NCBI GenBank assembly: GCA_002309305.1
Contig: DBWR01000012.1
Coordinates: 54,795 to 72,709 of the forward strand
Origin: Treponema sp. UBA1233
GTDB lineage: Bacteria > Spirochaetota > Spirochaetia > Treponematales > Treponemataceae
Reading direction: 5' to 3'
DNA: 17,915 nt
Part shown: positions 1 through 6,460 of the stretch, in pieces
How positions within the stretch are numbered: position 1 is the stretch's first letter
How the letters are laid out: each line of letters begins with the position of its first letter
Notes under the pieces: generated by a model
Databases searched by the model: none
What the model saw: only the letters and a program-made list of their open reading frames with translations
Told to the model about the DNA's origin: nothing
Made by a program: the position numbers and the translations under genes

Positions 1-963
1 TTTGTAGAAAACGTTGCCACTGTCCTTGTCATGGCACCAATCGCACTGGCCCTCTGCAAGAAACTCAAGATGAACCCGACGATGTTCATGATAGGCCTTG
101 CAGTAATGAGCAATCTTGAAGGAACCGCAACCCTTGTAGGAGACCCGCCATCCATGATTTTTGCAAGCTATGCGGGCTACAATTTCAACGACTTCTTCAT
201 CCACAACGGAAGGCTTTCAATTTTCTTTATCGTACAGACAGGTCTTCTTGCCGGATGTATTTTCTTCTATTTCTTCTTTGCAAAGGCAGGTAAAAACAAG
301 ATTCAGGTTGACAACGAGCCTGTTATCTCATGGTTCCCTTTCATCCTGCTTTTGACGATGATCCTTGGACTTGCGGCCGTTTCATTCATTAACACGGATT
401 TTGCATATTTGAGCGGACTCCTTGTCCTGGGTCTGGGCATCATCGGGCTTTTGTGGTACCTCCTGTACCAGAAAAAAACTTTCAAGGATACATGCACGGT
501 CGTAAAGGAACTTGACTGGGAGACAATCTTTTTCCTCATAGGCATATTCGTGGTCATAGGCGCAATAGAAGCGGCAGGACTTTTGAATGACCTAGCCCTT
601 TTCCTCTCGCGTCTGACCGGTGGCTCAAAACTTTTGGGATTCATCATCATCCTGGCTGTTTCCATCATCATAAGCGGTTTTGTGGACAATGTGCCCTACA
701 TCATCACAATGCTTCCGGTTGCAGACACGATGGCAAAGACCATGGGCATGAACGGAGAGCTTTTCATGTTCGCACTGCTTGTGGGAAGCTGTCTTGGCGG
801 CAACCTGACACCGTTTGGGGCATCCGCTAACGTGGTTGCAATGGGCATAGTCAAAAAGGAAGGCTATCCGATGAACTTCGGCAAATGGCTAAAGGCAGGC
901 GTCCCCTTCACCATCATAACGACAGCGGCGGCGGCCATCGTCCTCTGGCTACTTTGGGCATAA
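1..963 (+). CDS. ArsB/NhaD-family ion transporter, 3' part
   Basis: Integral membrane permease of the ion transporter superfamily (ArsB/NhaD/CitM type). The frame is open from base 1, so the gene starts outside the window; about 320 residues are present and, judged by the usual size of roughly 420, about 100 are missing. Two related motifs mark the inverted halves of this fold: FVENVATVLVMAPIAL at the very start and GFVDNVPYIITMLPV about two thirds along, each typical of the re-entrant hairpins that line the ion path. A Gly/Asn-rich loop (GSCLGGNLTPFGASANVVA) follows the second motif, as expected. Many hydrophobic helices lie between. The transported ion cannot be told: Na+/H+ exchange, arsenite and dicarboxylate are all found in relatives. 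The methionine at base 31 is internal. No clear terminator follows. Confidence 0.85.
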   Translation, partial: FVENVATVLVMAPIALALCKKLKMNPTMFMIGLAVMSNLEGTATLVGDPPSMIFASYAGYNFNDFFIHNGRLSIFFIVQTGLLAGCIFFYFFFAKAGKNKIQVDNEPVISWFPFILLLTMILGLAAVSFINTDFAYLSGLLVLGLGIIGLLWYLLYQKKTFKDTCTVVKELDWETIFFLIGIFVVIGAIEAAGLLNDLALFLSRLTGGSKLLGFIIILAVSIIISGFVDNVPYIITMLPVADTMAKTMGMNGELFMFALLVGSCLGGNLTPFGASANVVAMGIVKKEGYPMNFGKWLKAGVPFTIITTAAAAIVLWLLWA

Positions 964-1040
964 GTTAACCGCAAATCATCCATTTCCCGCTAAAGTCACC
1001 CCTCTTTTTTTCCGATAGGGGAAATAGAGAGGTGATTGTT

Positions 1041-1436
1041 ATGTACGCAAAAGAAATCAACTTGAATGCACACACATATAATTCGCTCTTTACAACTACT
1101 TCGTCAGGGCGGATTATTGTACCTGTCAAGAACAATGTTGCTGTCTATACACAGTTTGAGCATGTTCGCGGTACTCCGGCTCCCAAGGGCGAACGTGGTG
1201 TTCCCGTCGACAAAATCAGAATACTCAATACACTCATAGACCGCCTTATCACAATGAAGCAGAAGGTTCCACTGGAAAAAGAGGCCACAGGTTTAAGCGA
1301 TGCAGATCTTGAATCAAGAATCGTAAACTACCAGAGGCAAATCAAGGATGTTGTAACACAGACCGCTTCAACCGGAACTTACGGCTTGGCAGGACTGCTC
1401 CCTGAGGCTGGGGAAGTGTTTTCAATTTCAGCTTAA
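1041..1436 (+). CDS. Hypothetical protein, 131 aa
   Basis: I do not recognise the family. The protein has no signal peptide or membrane segment, so it is probably cytoplasmic. The N-terminal half looks beta-rich (SGRIIVPVKNNVAVYTQFEHV), followed by a Pro/Gly-rich loop (GTPAPKGERGVPV), then two helices with heptad-like spacing (KIRILNTLIDRLITMKQKV and LESRIVNYQRQIKDVV), and a Gly-rich tail. A GTG at 1032 would add three residues, but GAGAGGTG at 1027-1034 is a ribosome-binding site correctly spaced for the ATG at 1041, so I chose that start. It lies 77 bases after the transporter and ends 20 bases before the convergent lipoprotein gene, with no terminator between. Even composition along its length argues for a real gene. 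Confidence 0.7.
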   Translation: MYAKEINLNAHTYNSLFTTTSSGRIIVPVKNNVAVYTQFEHVRGTPAPKGERGVPVDKIRILNTLIDRLITMKQKVPLEKEATGLSDADLESRIVNYQRQIKDVVTQTASTGTYGLAGLLPEAGEVFSISA

Positions 1437-1456
1437 ATCTTTCTCTTGAACAAAAA

Positions 1457-2740
1457 CTACCATGCAGTGCGGTTGTAGTCTGCAATCAAGTCTTCAAGCG
1501 AGGTGTATTCTTCCGGATTGGAGTCAGTATCACATCTCTGTGAAAAATATGGTATGAACACCTTTTCCTTTATATCCTTCCATCGACTTGGCAAAACAGA
1601 ACCAAATTCCATGTTTTCCTCTGTGGGAAGGTTCTCCAAAAGAACCCTGTAGTGGCTCGGGAATACGGTAATGTTCACTTCCTTGATGCAAGAAAATCCG
1701 CCGGTAATTCCAAACGACTTTGAATCAAGATTCATTTTTTCGCTGCGTTCTATCAGGGCCTGCTGGGTATCCATTGAATTGAACCAATAGAAGAACTGTT
1801 CCGCAAGTTTTTTATTCCGTGATTTTTTATACATTCCCATCAAGACTATGCCGTCTTCAACAGGGAATTTTTCCGCATCGGTTATGAGCCACCTGAAAGT
1901 AAGATTCTGTGAAAGCTCGTTGGAAAGGGAAAAAAGTTCGTCACTGGTCATAAACGCCATGAGGCACTTTTTTGTAGAAACCCACCTGTACTTTGGCATG
2001 TAAAGGTAATTGAACATGAAATTCTGCTCAAGCGTCGTGCTCTGGTTTACTTCTTCCGTCCATTTGCGCATGTATTCAACCGTCGCATTCAGACCGTAAT
2101 CATTCCACTTGAATCCGTTTTCTTCCTGCTCGTATCCGGCACCCAGAATTTTTGATGCCTCGTAAACAAAATCATAATCCCATGACGGAGCAAATCCAAT
2201 TGTAGAAAAATCACCGTATTTGTCTGTCGAATTGAATTCGGCGGCACATTCCTTTATCGCATCCAAAGTAAGTACGTGCTGGTGCGGCAAGAGCTCCTCG
2301 TTATCCTTGAGGCACACCATAGCAGGAAGGTTGTAGCTGATTGGAAGAAAATACTGTTTTTCGTTTACGACACCGTATTCAAGAAGCTGCGGATAGAAGA
2401 TTGTCCTGTCAAGGCCATCATCATTCTCATCCTTTGCAAACATCTTGTCCAATGGTGAATAATAATTTTTTGTGGAAGAATTCTTGAGCCACGGTCCTAC
2501 AATCAAATCCGGCGGAACTTCGTTCTTTTGAGGAGGAAGTGAAGCGGAGGGATTTTCCTTGTACACGACAACGGCCTTCATGTCCTGGTGGGTTGAATTG
2601 AACAGTTCAACATACGAGGCAAACTCCGGGCGGTTGGTCCAAATTACTATTGTCGGATCCTTTTTCTTGCATCCAAAGAGTAAACCGATAAAAACAAGAA
2701 CCAGAACAAAAGCTGTTTTTTTAAGCACGCGCAAGTTCAT
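1457..2740 (-). CDS. Extracellular solute-binding lipoprotein
   Basis: Probable substrate-binding lipoprotein of a type I (sugar/oligopeptide-like) ABC importer, anchored outside the inner membrane. From the ATG at 2740 the protein is 427 aa. Residues 5-23 are a basic-hydrophobic signal (LRVLKKTAFVLVLVFIG) ending in the lipobox LLFGC with Cys24 followed by KKK. The mature part begins with IVIWTNRPEFASYVELFN, the usual first strand and helix of this fold, and later has PDLIVGPWLKN. A start further upstream (2788) would put about 16 extra basic residues before the signal, so I rejected it. The gene overlaps the end of the aminotransferase gene by 20 bases and is probably cotranscribed with it. 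No permease or ATPase gene is adjacent, so its transporter partner is unknown; a sensory or orphan role is possible. Confidence 0.8.
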   Translation of the reverse strand: MNLRVLKKTAFVLVLVFIGLLFGCKKKDPTIVIWTNRPEFASYVELFNSTHQDMKAVVVYKENPSASLPPQKNEVPPDLIVGPWLKNSSTKNYYSPLDKMFAKDENDDGLDRTIFYPQLLEYGVVNEKQYFLPISYNLPAMVCLKDNEELLPHQHVLTLDAIKECAAEFNSTDKYGDFSTIGFAPSWDYDFVYEASKILGAGYEQEENGFKWNDYGLNATVEYMRKWTEEVNQSTTLEQNFMFNYLYMPKYRWVSTKKCLMAFMTSDELFSLSNELSQNLTFRWLITDAEKFPVEDGIVLMGMYKKSRNKKLAEQFFYWFNSMDTQQALIERSEKMNLDSKSFGITGGFSCIKEVNITVFPSHYRVLLENLPTEENMEFGSVLPSRWKDIKEKVFIPYFSQRCDTDSNPEEYTSLEDLIADYNRTAW

Positions 2741-4016
2741 CAGCCGTCTCGTAAATTGCAGAATAAACCGTCTCAATCTTATCGTCATCCAGACTAGAGA
2801 ATGCGATACGCAAAGTACAGCTGTCTATGGCGATTGTTCCGATACCCTTTTCTTCCAGAAGCTTTTTACGCAAGACTTCGGCATCAACCGAATTCAAATG
2901 GAATGACATGAAGTATCCCGAGTTGAACGGCAGGGCGTAGAGTGCGTCACTTTTATGTGAGTTTACGAAATTCTTTACAATCTGATAGCGCTTTTCCAGA
3001 ATCTTGAAGTATGCGGCCTTCTGTTCCTCAATCTTAGGATCCTGGAATGCCTTGAGCAAAATGTTCTGCGGTGGTGTTGAAGAACATGAAACGGAAGAAC
3101 GGATTGTTCCCATCATTTTTTTGACAAGAGCATCGTACTGATCCTCTGTCATTCCCTTGCTTGCAAAAGTGATGAATCCGCAGCGGAATCCCCATGCAAA
3201 GTCTTCTTTTGTAGGACCGTCAATTTTAGCGGCAAGAACGTTGGGACTCAGGTTGGCAAGATGTGCAAACAAAGACTGCTTTTCAATCTCATCCTCATAG
3301 GCCAGACCAAAATATGCGTCGTCGCACCATACCATCACCTTTACACCCTTGTCGGCAAGACCCTTGATGAATTCAACAAGGCGCTTTACTTCGTCGGTGG
3401 TGGGGCTGTAACCAGAAGGATTCTGTGGGAAATTCAGGAGCACGCGGACAGAACCAGACTTTGCCTCTTCGCTCATTTTTTCCTCAAGTGCATCGATGTT
3501 GAACTTACCGTCCTTGAACATGGGGAACTGAACAAAAGAAGCGTTCCTTCTGGCAGAGGCAATCAAAACATAATTGTCCCATGATGGATCGGATGCAACA
3601 AGCCCTTTTGATTCGTCAAGGAAAAGGTCTGCAAGATATGAAATGCCCGCTGTAAGTCCCGGAACCAGAACCGGCATTGAAAACGGAATGTCAGCAAGGC
3701 GTGGATTTTTCTTTATGATAGATTCCTTCCACAAAGCGCGCAAATCAGGATTACCGGCAGTAGGTGCATAGGCAACAAGCTCCCTTGAACTGAAACTTGG
3801 AACCTGATCCTGAATTGACTGCAGTGTTACGGGAGAGCCATTGATAACGGTCATGCCGATTGTGGCGTTGGCAGTCTTACCAAGCTTTTTAGCTTCTCCA
3901 CTCTGGGCAATAATGCCTTTAGGGAAATAGAGCCTTTTTCCCATATCAGAAAGCAGGTCACCGGCAACAGTCCCCGCAAGGACGTCATTTAATTCTTGTG
4001 CTAATGGAGATATCAT
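2721..4016 (-). CDS. PLP-dependent aminotransferase, class I/II fold
   Basis: Cytoplasmic fold-type I aminotransferase of 431 aa. Visible motifs: a cofactor-loop region around residues 118-124 (VPGLTAG), FPQNPSGY with NPSG at 199-202 contacting PLP and substrate, CDDAYFGL at 231-238 whose Asp and Tyr hold the pyridine ring, Lys270 as the likely Schiff-base lysine, and Arg278 (GFRCGF) as the carboxylate-binding arginine; the 8-residue Lys-to-Arg spacing is that of aspartate aminotransferases. The amino donor and acceptor are not deducible, though an aspartate- or aromatic-type enzyme is the best guess. Residues 1-60 (MISPLAQELNDVL, YFPKGIIAQS) are a distinctive N-terminal lid. There is no Shine-Dalgarno site before the ATG, and the promoter lies so close that the message would be almost leaderless. 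The lipoprotein gene overlaps its 3' end. Confidence 0.85.
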   Translation of the reverse strand: MISPLAQELNDVLAGTVAGDLLSDMGKRLYFPKGIIAQSGEAKKLGKTANATIGMTVINGSPVTLQSIQDQVPSFSSRELVAYAPTAGNPDLRALWKESIIKKNPRLADIPFSMPVLVPGLTAGISYLADLFLDESKGLVASDPSWDNYVLIASARRNASFVQFPMFKDGKFNIDALEEKMSEEAKSGSVRVLLNFPQNPSGYSPTTDEVKRLVEFIKGLADKGVKVMVWCDDAYFGLAYEDEIEKQSLFAHLANLSPNVLAAKIDGPTKEDFAWGFRCGFITFASKGMTEDQYDALVKKMMGTIRSSVSCSSTPPQNILLKAFQDPKIEEQKAAYFKILEKRYQIVKNFVNSHKSDALYALPFNSGYFMSFHLNSVDAEVLRKKLLEEKGIGTIAIDSCTLRIAFSSLDDDKIETVYSAIYETADELARA

Positions 4017-4018
4017 AA

Positions 4019-4054
4019 TAGTATAATTATGCAGAATTATGCATTAAATGTCAA
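4019..4054 (-). promoter_or_regulatory. Promoter of the aminotransferase-lipoprotein unit
   Basis: On the minus strand a perfect -35 TTGACA (4054-4049) is followed after 17 bases by CATAAT (4031-4026). The predicted start of transcription is near 4019, three bases before the ATG at 4016. A second -10-like TATACT (4025-4020) overlaps, but would start transcription inside the gene. No Shine-Dalgarno sequence lies between promoter and start codon. Confidence 0.65.
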
Positions 4055-4061
4055 CAAAACA

Positions 4062-4166
4062 AATAAAAATGCTTCCCATCGAGGACCTGTCCCACCCAAA
4101 CGGCTTCCGCGCTACGCTTGTGCAGATGTTTGTGTGTGCCAGAACCTCGATTCCAGCATTTTTATT
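4062..4166. repeat. 105-bp palindromic element with about 22-bp terminal inverted repeats
   Basis: The left end AATAAAAATGCT (4062-4073) plus ATCGAGG (4078-4084) is mirrored by CCTCGAT (4145-4151) plus AGCATTTTTATT (4155-4166). Only the short spacer between the two blocks differs (TCCC on the left, GGA when the right end is read inverted). The 60-base middle is richer in G+C and shows no gene. I could not see clear target duplications. It could be a tiny MITE-like element or a structured RNA or terminator; it does not resemble the larger repeat next to it. Confidence 0.65.
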
Positions 4167-4208
4167 ATTCCCACATAAGCTTAATCCATATAATTATACC
4201 ATAAATAA

Positions 4209-4366
4209 GATGAAGCCCTTTAAGTTCCAGCGGGAACCGGGTCAAGCCTACATGAGCCGGGACACTCTCGTCACCATAATTACTTCGGCTAAGTAATCTG
4301 GCAACACCCCACCCCCTTGCAAATGTATTCTTGCCCCGAACCCCGCCTACATTGCAATGCTTCCTC
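4209..4366 (-). repeat. Palindromic repeat, copy A
   Basis: Copy A is related to copy B by inversion. Bases 4230-4366 match the reverse complement of 6198-6334 over 137 bases with about 16 differences and no gaps (about 88% by eye). The outer left end (GATGAAGCC at 4209-4217) is a worn version of the GAGGAAGCAC end of copy B. Its own two ends are inverted repeats of each other, as in copy B. A short reading frame shared with copy B (MSRDTLVTI at 4252-4278) is closed by a TAA soon after in this copy. No transposase is present. Confidence 0.75.
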
Positions 4367-4538
4367 GTATAACATTATATTTTTTTCTTTTCTACTATGG
4401 CGCATGTCTTATCCCAGCCATTGTTTCATAGAGGGGGAAGAGTTATTTCTCACTTGAAAAATTTGGAGTTCGGGGTTAAGATGGAGTTATGTTATTGTGA
4501 TTGTTTGTGGCTAAGATTTAAAGTATAGGAAGAAAGTT

Positions 4539-6053
4539 ATGAAAAAGTTTTTTATTCTGTTTGTTACCATTTTCTTTGTTCAAGTTGCATTTTCTCAGGC
4601 AAAGACACCTCTGGATGAAGCGCATTCTCGACTTGAAAAGGAACTTGATGAAAAGACTCTCCGGGAAATCGATTCACTTGAAACCAAGGACGACATGATT
4701 CTGTACCATCATTCAATTGGAATGTACATCCGCAACAATTATGGATTGTGGAAGGCTGACTCTGAATTGTGCAGATACCTTCTTGAGCTTGGATTCAGGC
4801 ATCCAGATGACATGTCAAACGCCATTCTTGAATCCTTCTGGTGCAAGAGGCATGGAGTTGAATACGATTTGGACGCTGAGATAAAGAAATACGCTGAATA
4901 CTGGGATAAGGCATTGGCCTGGGAGAATGAGGAAAAAGAACGATACAGAAAGGCCCAGGACTTCATCAAGAACAATATGGTGGAAATAACATTCTCAGCA
5001 AACAATGCTCCGACCCTTTCACTTCCATCAAGGACAATGGAAACAGAATGCCGTCTGAGGATACGCTATCTTTGCAAAAATAACAACGGCGTATATGCTT
5101 CCGTAAGAAAAAAACTGGGAGACAAAAACGGAAACGGAATCTACGGGTCCATGCCATATCAAATTGATTTAAAATCAAATACAATCAAAGCCATCGAATG
5201 TCCACTACTTGATGAAATCATGTCTTCCGTGCAAATAAATGACGTGCTGTGGATTTACGGCAAAAAGGGCAAAACGGGAAAACTTGTTTCCATACAAAAA
5301 GGCAAAACCAAAACCGTCCCCCTTCCAAGTGACAAAGGCGATCCCTCGCTTGGAATCTATTCAGGCGACCTGATAGCGGTATATTCCCAAAATATATACA
5401 GACTTACAGGTTCAACAAAATGGACCAAGATTTTTTCCTCAAAAAATGATTTTCCAAATTCAAGTGTTCCTCCCATGATCTATGATGACATTCTATACAT
5501 CAGGGATGAAGGTTTGCATGAATCCAGTAAATCACTTTGGCTCATTGACTTGAAAAGCCACAAAATGGAAGAGTTCTATAAGAAAACTGGTCTGGTAGGT
5601 TCCTACGGCCCAAGATGGGAAAACAATTATTCATATTCACTCGACAAAAATGAAAACCTGTACGTTACAGCAGGAGATGGATCTTCACCAACAAGCCTGA
5701 TCCGCCATTCAAAAACCGGCACCTTTGAATTCCTCATTTATGATGGAACCATTAGAGGAAAAAAAATACCCAATTTTGACGTTTTAGCCGTAAACGCCAC
5801 CGATGATTACGTCCTACTGGCAGGTCAGAGCGGTCTCTTCAAGCTGACAGGAAACACCCTCTCCCCGATAGTCTATTTCAAAAATACCCGGCAGCTGATT
5901 CCACAGAAAAACGGCTCTAACTATCATTGGGGCTGGGACCCGAGCGACATCCTTGAACTTTCCACGGACGATTACCTAATCTCAGGCACCTTCGGCGGCA
6001 CCTACAGGATAAAGAAAACAAATGGCCAGTGGGAAATCATCATGATAGAATGA
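4539..6053 (+). CDS. Exported protein with DUF6794-like N-terminal domain
   Basis: A 504-aa protein of unknown function. Residues 1-19 form a signal peptide (MKKFFILFVTIFFVQVAFS), with cleavage probable before Gln20, and there is no lipobox, so it is likely periplasmic or secreted. Residues 23-125 contain HHSIGMYIRNNYGLW (57-71), HPDDMSNAIL (88-97) and YAEYW near 118-122; this pattern fits the DUF6794 family, which I associate mostly with Bacteroidota. From about 150 the rest is beta-rich with repeated short strands and Tyr/Trp/Lys-rich turns (DLIAVYSQNIYRL, SLWLIDLKSHKMEEF, DNVLLAGQSG-like segments), suggesting a beta-propeller. AGGAAG at 4527-4532 is a good ribosome-binding site six bases before the ATG. 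The gene stands alone and lies between two inverted copies of a palindromic repeat, which is compatible with acquisition. Confidence 0.75.
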   Translation: MKKFFILFVTIFFVQVAFSQAKTPLDEAHSRLEKELDEKTLREIDSLETKDDMILYHHSIGMYIRNNYGLWKADSELCRYLLELGFRHPDDMSNAILESFWCKRHGVEYDLDAEIKKYAEYWDKALAWENEEKERYRKAQDFIKNNMVEITFSANNAPTLSLPSRTMETECRLRIRYLCKNNNGVYASVRKKLGDKNGNGIYGSMPYQIDLKSNTIKAIECPLLDEIMSSVQINDVLWIYGKKGKTGKLVSIQKGKTKTVPLPSDKGDPSLGIYSGDLIAVYSQNIYRLTGSTKWTKIFSSKNDFPNSSVPPMIYDDILYIRDEGLHESSKSLWLIDLKSHKMEEFYKKTGLVGSYGPRWENNYSYSLDKNENLYVTAGDGSSPTSLIRHSKTGTFEFLIYDGTIRGKKIPNFDVLAVNATDDYVLLAGQSGLFKLTGNTLSPIVYFKNTRQLIPQKNGSNYHWGWDPSDILELSTDDYLISGTFGGTYRIKKTNGQWEIIMIE

Positions 6054-6133
6054 TTTTTCCCTTCTTAATTGTTTTTTCCTTCTTTTTCTTTGACTGAGTG
6101 TATAGAAGATAATTGATTGGCAATAATTTCTAA

Positions 6134-6420
6134 ATAACGGATAATTTATGGAAGGCAAGTGCAATAACAAAGGAACAAAGAGTTAAAAAAAGAAATTGAG
6201 GAAGCACTGCAATGTAGGCGGGGTTCGTGACAAGAATACATTTGCAAGGGGGTGGAGTGTTGCCAAAACAGTTAGCCGAAACAAAAATGGTAACGAGGGT
6301 GTCCCGGCTCATGTAGGCTTGTCACGGTTCCCGCCGAGAATGGAAGTGCTTCCTCTATAACTTTATAAAGCCTTTGTTTTCTGTGATATACACTTGCCTT
6401 CCATATTCTTATTCATTACT
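6134..6420 (+). repeat. Palindromic repeat, copy B, with nested arms
   Basis: The core 6198-6355 starts GAGGAAGCACT and ends with its inverse AGTGCTTCCTC; the first and last 44 bases are inverted repeats with about 33 matches, including GTGACAAG in both arms. Outside the core, ATGGAAGGCAAGTG (6148-6161) is perfectly inverted at 6391-6404, and the intervening bases are of almost equal length on both sides (36 and 35) and share AACAAAG at the same place. Weaker symmetry (ATAA blocks) continues to about 6134 and 6420. The whole is an imperfect palindrome of nearly 290 bases. Bases 6198-6334 are the inverted counterpart of copy A. Confidence 0.8.
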
Positions 6421-6422
6421 GA

Positions 6423-6458
6423 TTGTAAATACCCCGTAATTCTGCTATACTGAGCCCA
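6423..6458 (+). promoter_or_regulatory. Promoter of hisAIE
   Basis: TTGTAA (6423-6428), 17 bases, TATACT (6446-6451). The predicted transcript starts near 6458, three bases before the ATG at 6461, so the message would be nearly leaderless. Only a trivial GAG (6452-6454) precedes the start. There is no room for a leader peptide or attenuator. The -35 box abuts the outer arm of the palindromic repeat. Confidence 0.6.
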
Positions 6459-6460
6459 TT

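Larger units (their letters stand above)
4017..4538. other. 522-base gene-free region with two repeat elements
   Basis: From left to right it holds the aminotransferase promoter (minus strand), a 105-bp palindromic element (4062-4166), an A+T-rich spacer, repeat copy A (about 4209-4366), and about 170 bases before the DUF6794-like gene. In that last part I see only a weak promoter candidate: TTGTTT at 4501-4506, 17 bases, TATAGG at 4524-4529. I see no credible gene here; a short open frame from 4048 to 4296 runs through both repeats and looks incidental. Confidence 0.6.
6054..6460. other. 407-base gene-free region filled by repeat copy B and the hisAIE promoter
   Basis: The first 80 bases are T-rich and hold nothing I recognise; no hairpin with a T-run follows the DUF6794-like gene. 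Bases 6134-6420 are the extended palindrome of copy B, and the promoter of the histidine fusion gene begins at 6423, immediately beyond the outer arm. The open frame 6312-6130 (minus) is discussed as part of the repeat, not as a gene. Confidence 0.6.

Noticed and set aside
988..1020. CCCCT/AGGGG pair with a T-run as terminator of the transporter gene
   Set aside because: The T-run lies in the loop rather than after the stem, so it is not an intrinsic terminator.
2741..2788. Upstream start for the lipoprotein gene
   Set aside because: It would put a basic stretch before the signal peptide and deepen the overlap with the aminotransferase; the start at 2740 gives a normal lipoprotein signal.
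4048..4296. 82-codon open frame on plus strand
   Set aside because: It runs through the 105-bp palindromic element and repeat copy A, has no ribosome-binding site, and its only recognisable part is the repeat-derived MSRDTLVTI segment.
6130..6312. 60-codon open frame on minus strand as a gene
   Set aside because: It lies wholly inside repeat copy B with no promoter or ribosome-binding site; better described as part of the repeat.
4209..6355. Composite transposon formed by repeats A and B
   Set aside because: No transposase, no visible target duplication at the outer ends, and the outer end of copy A is degraded; joint movement remains only a hypothesis.
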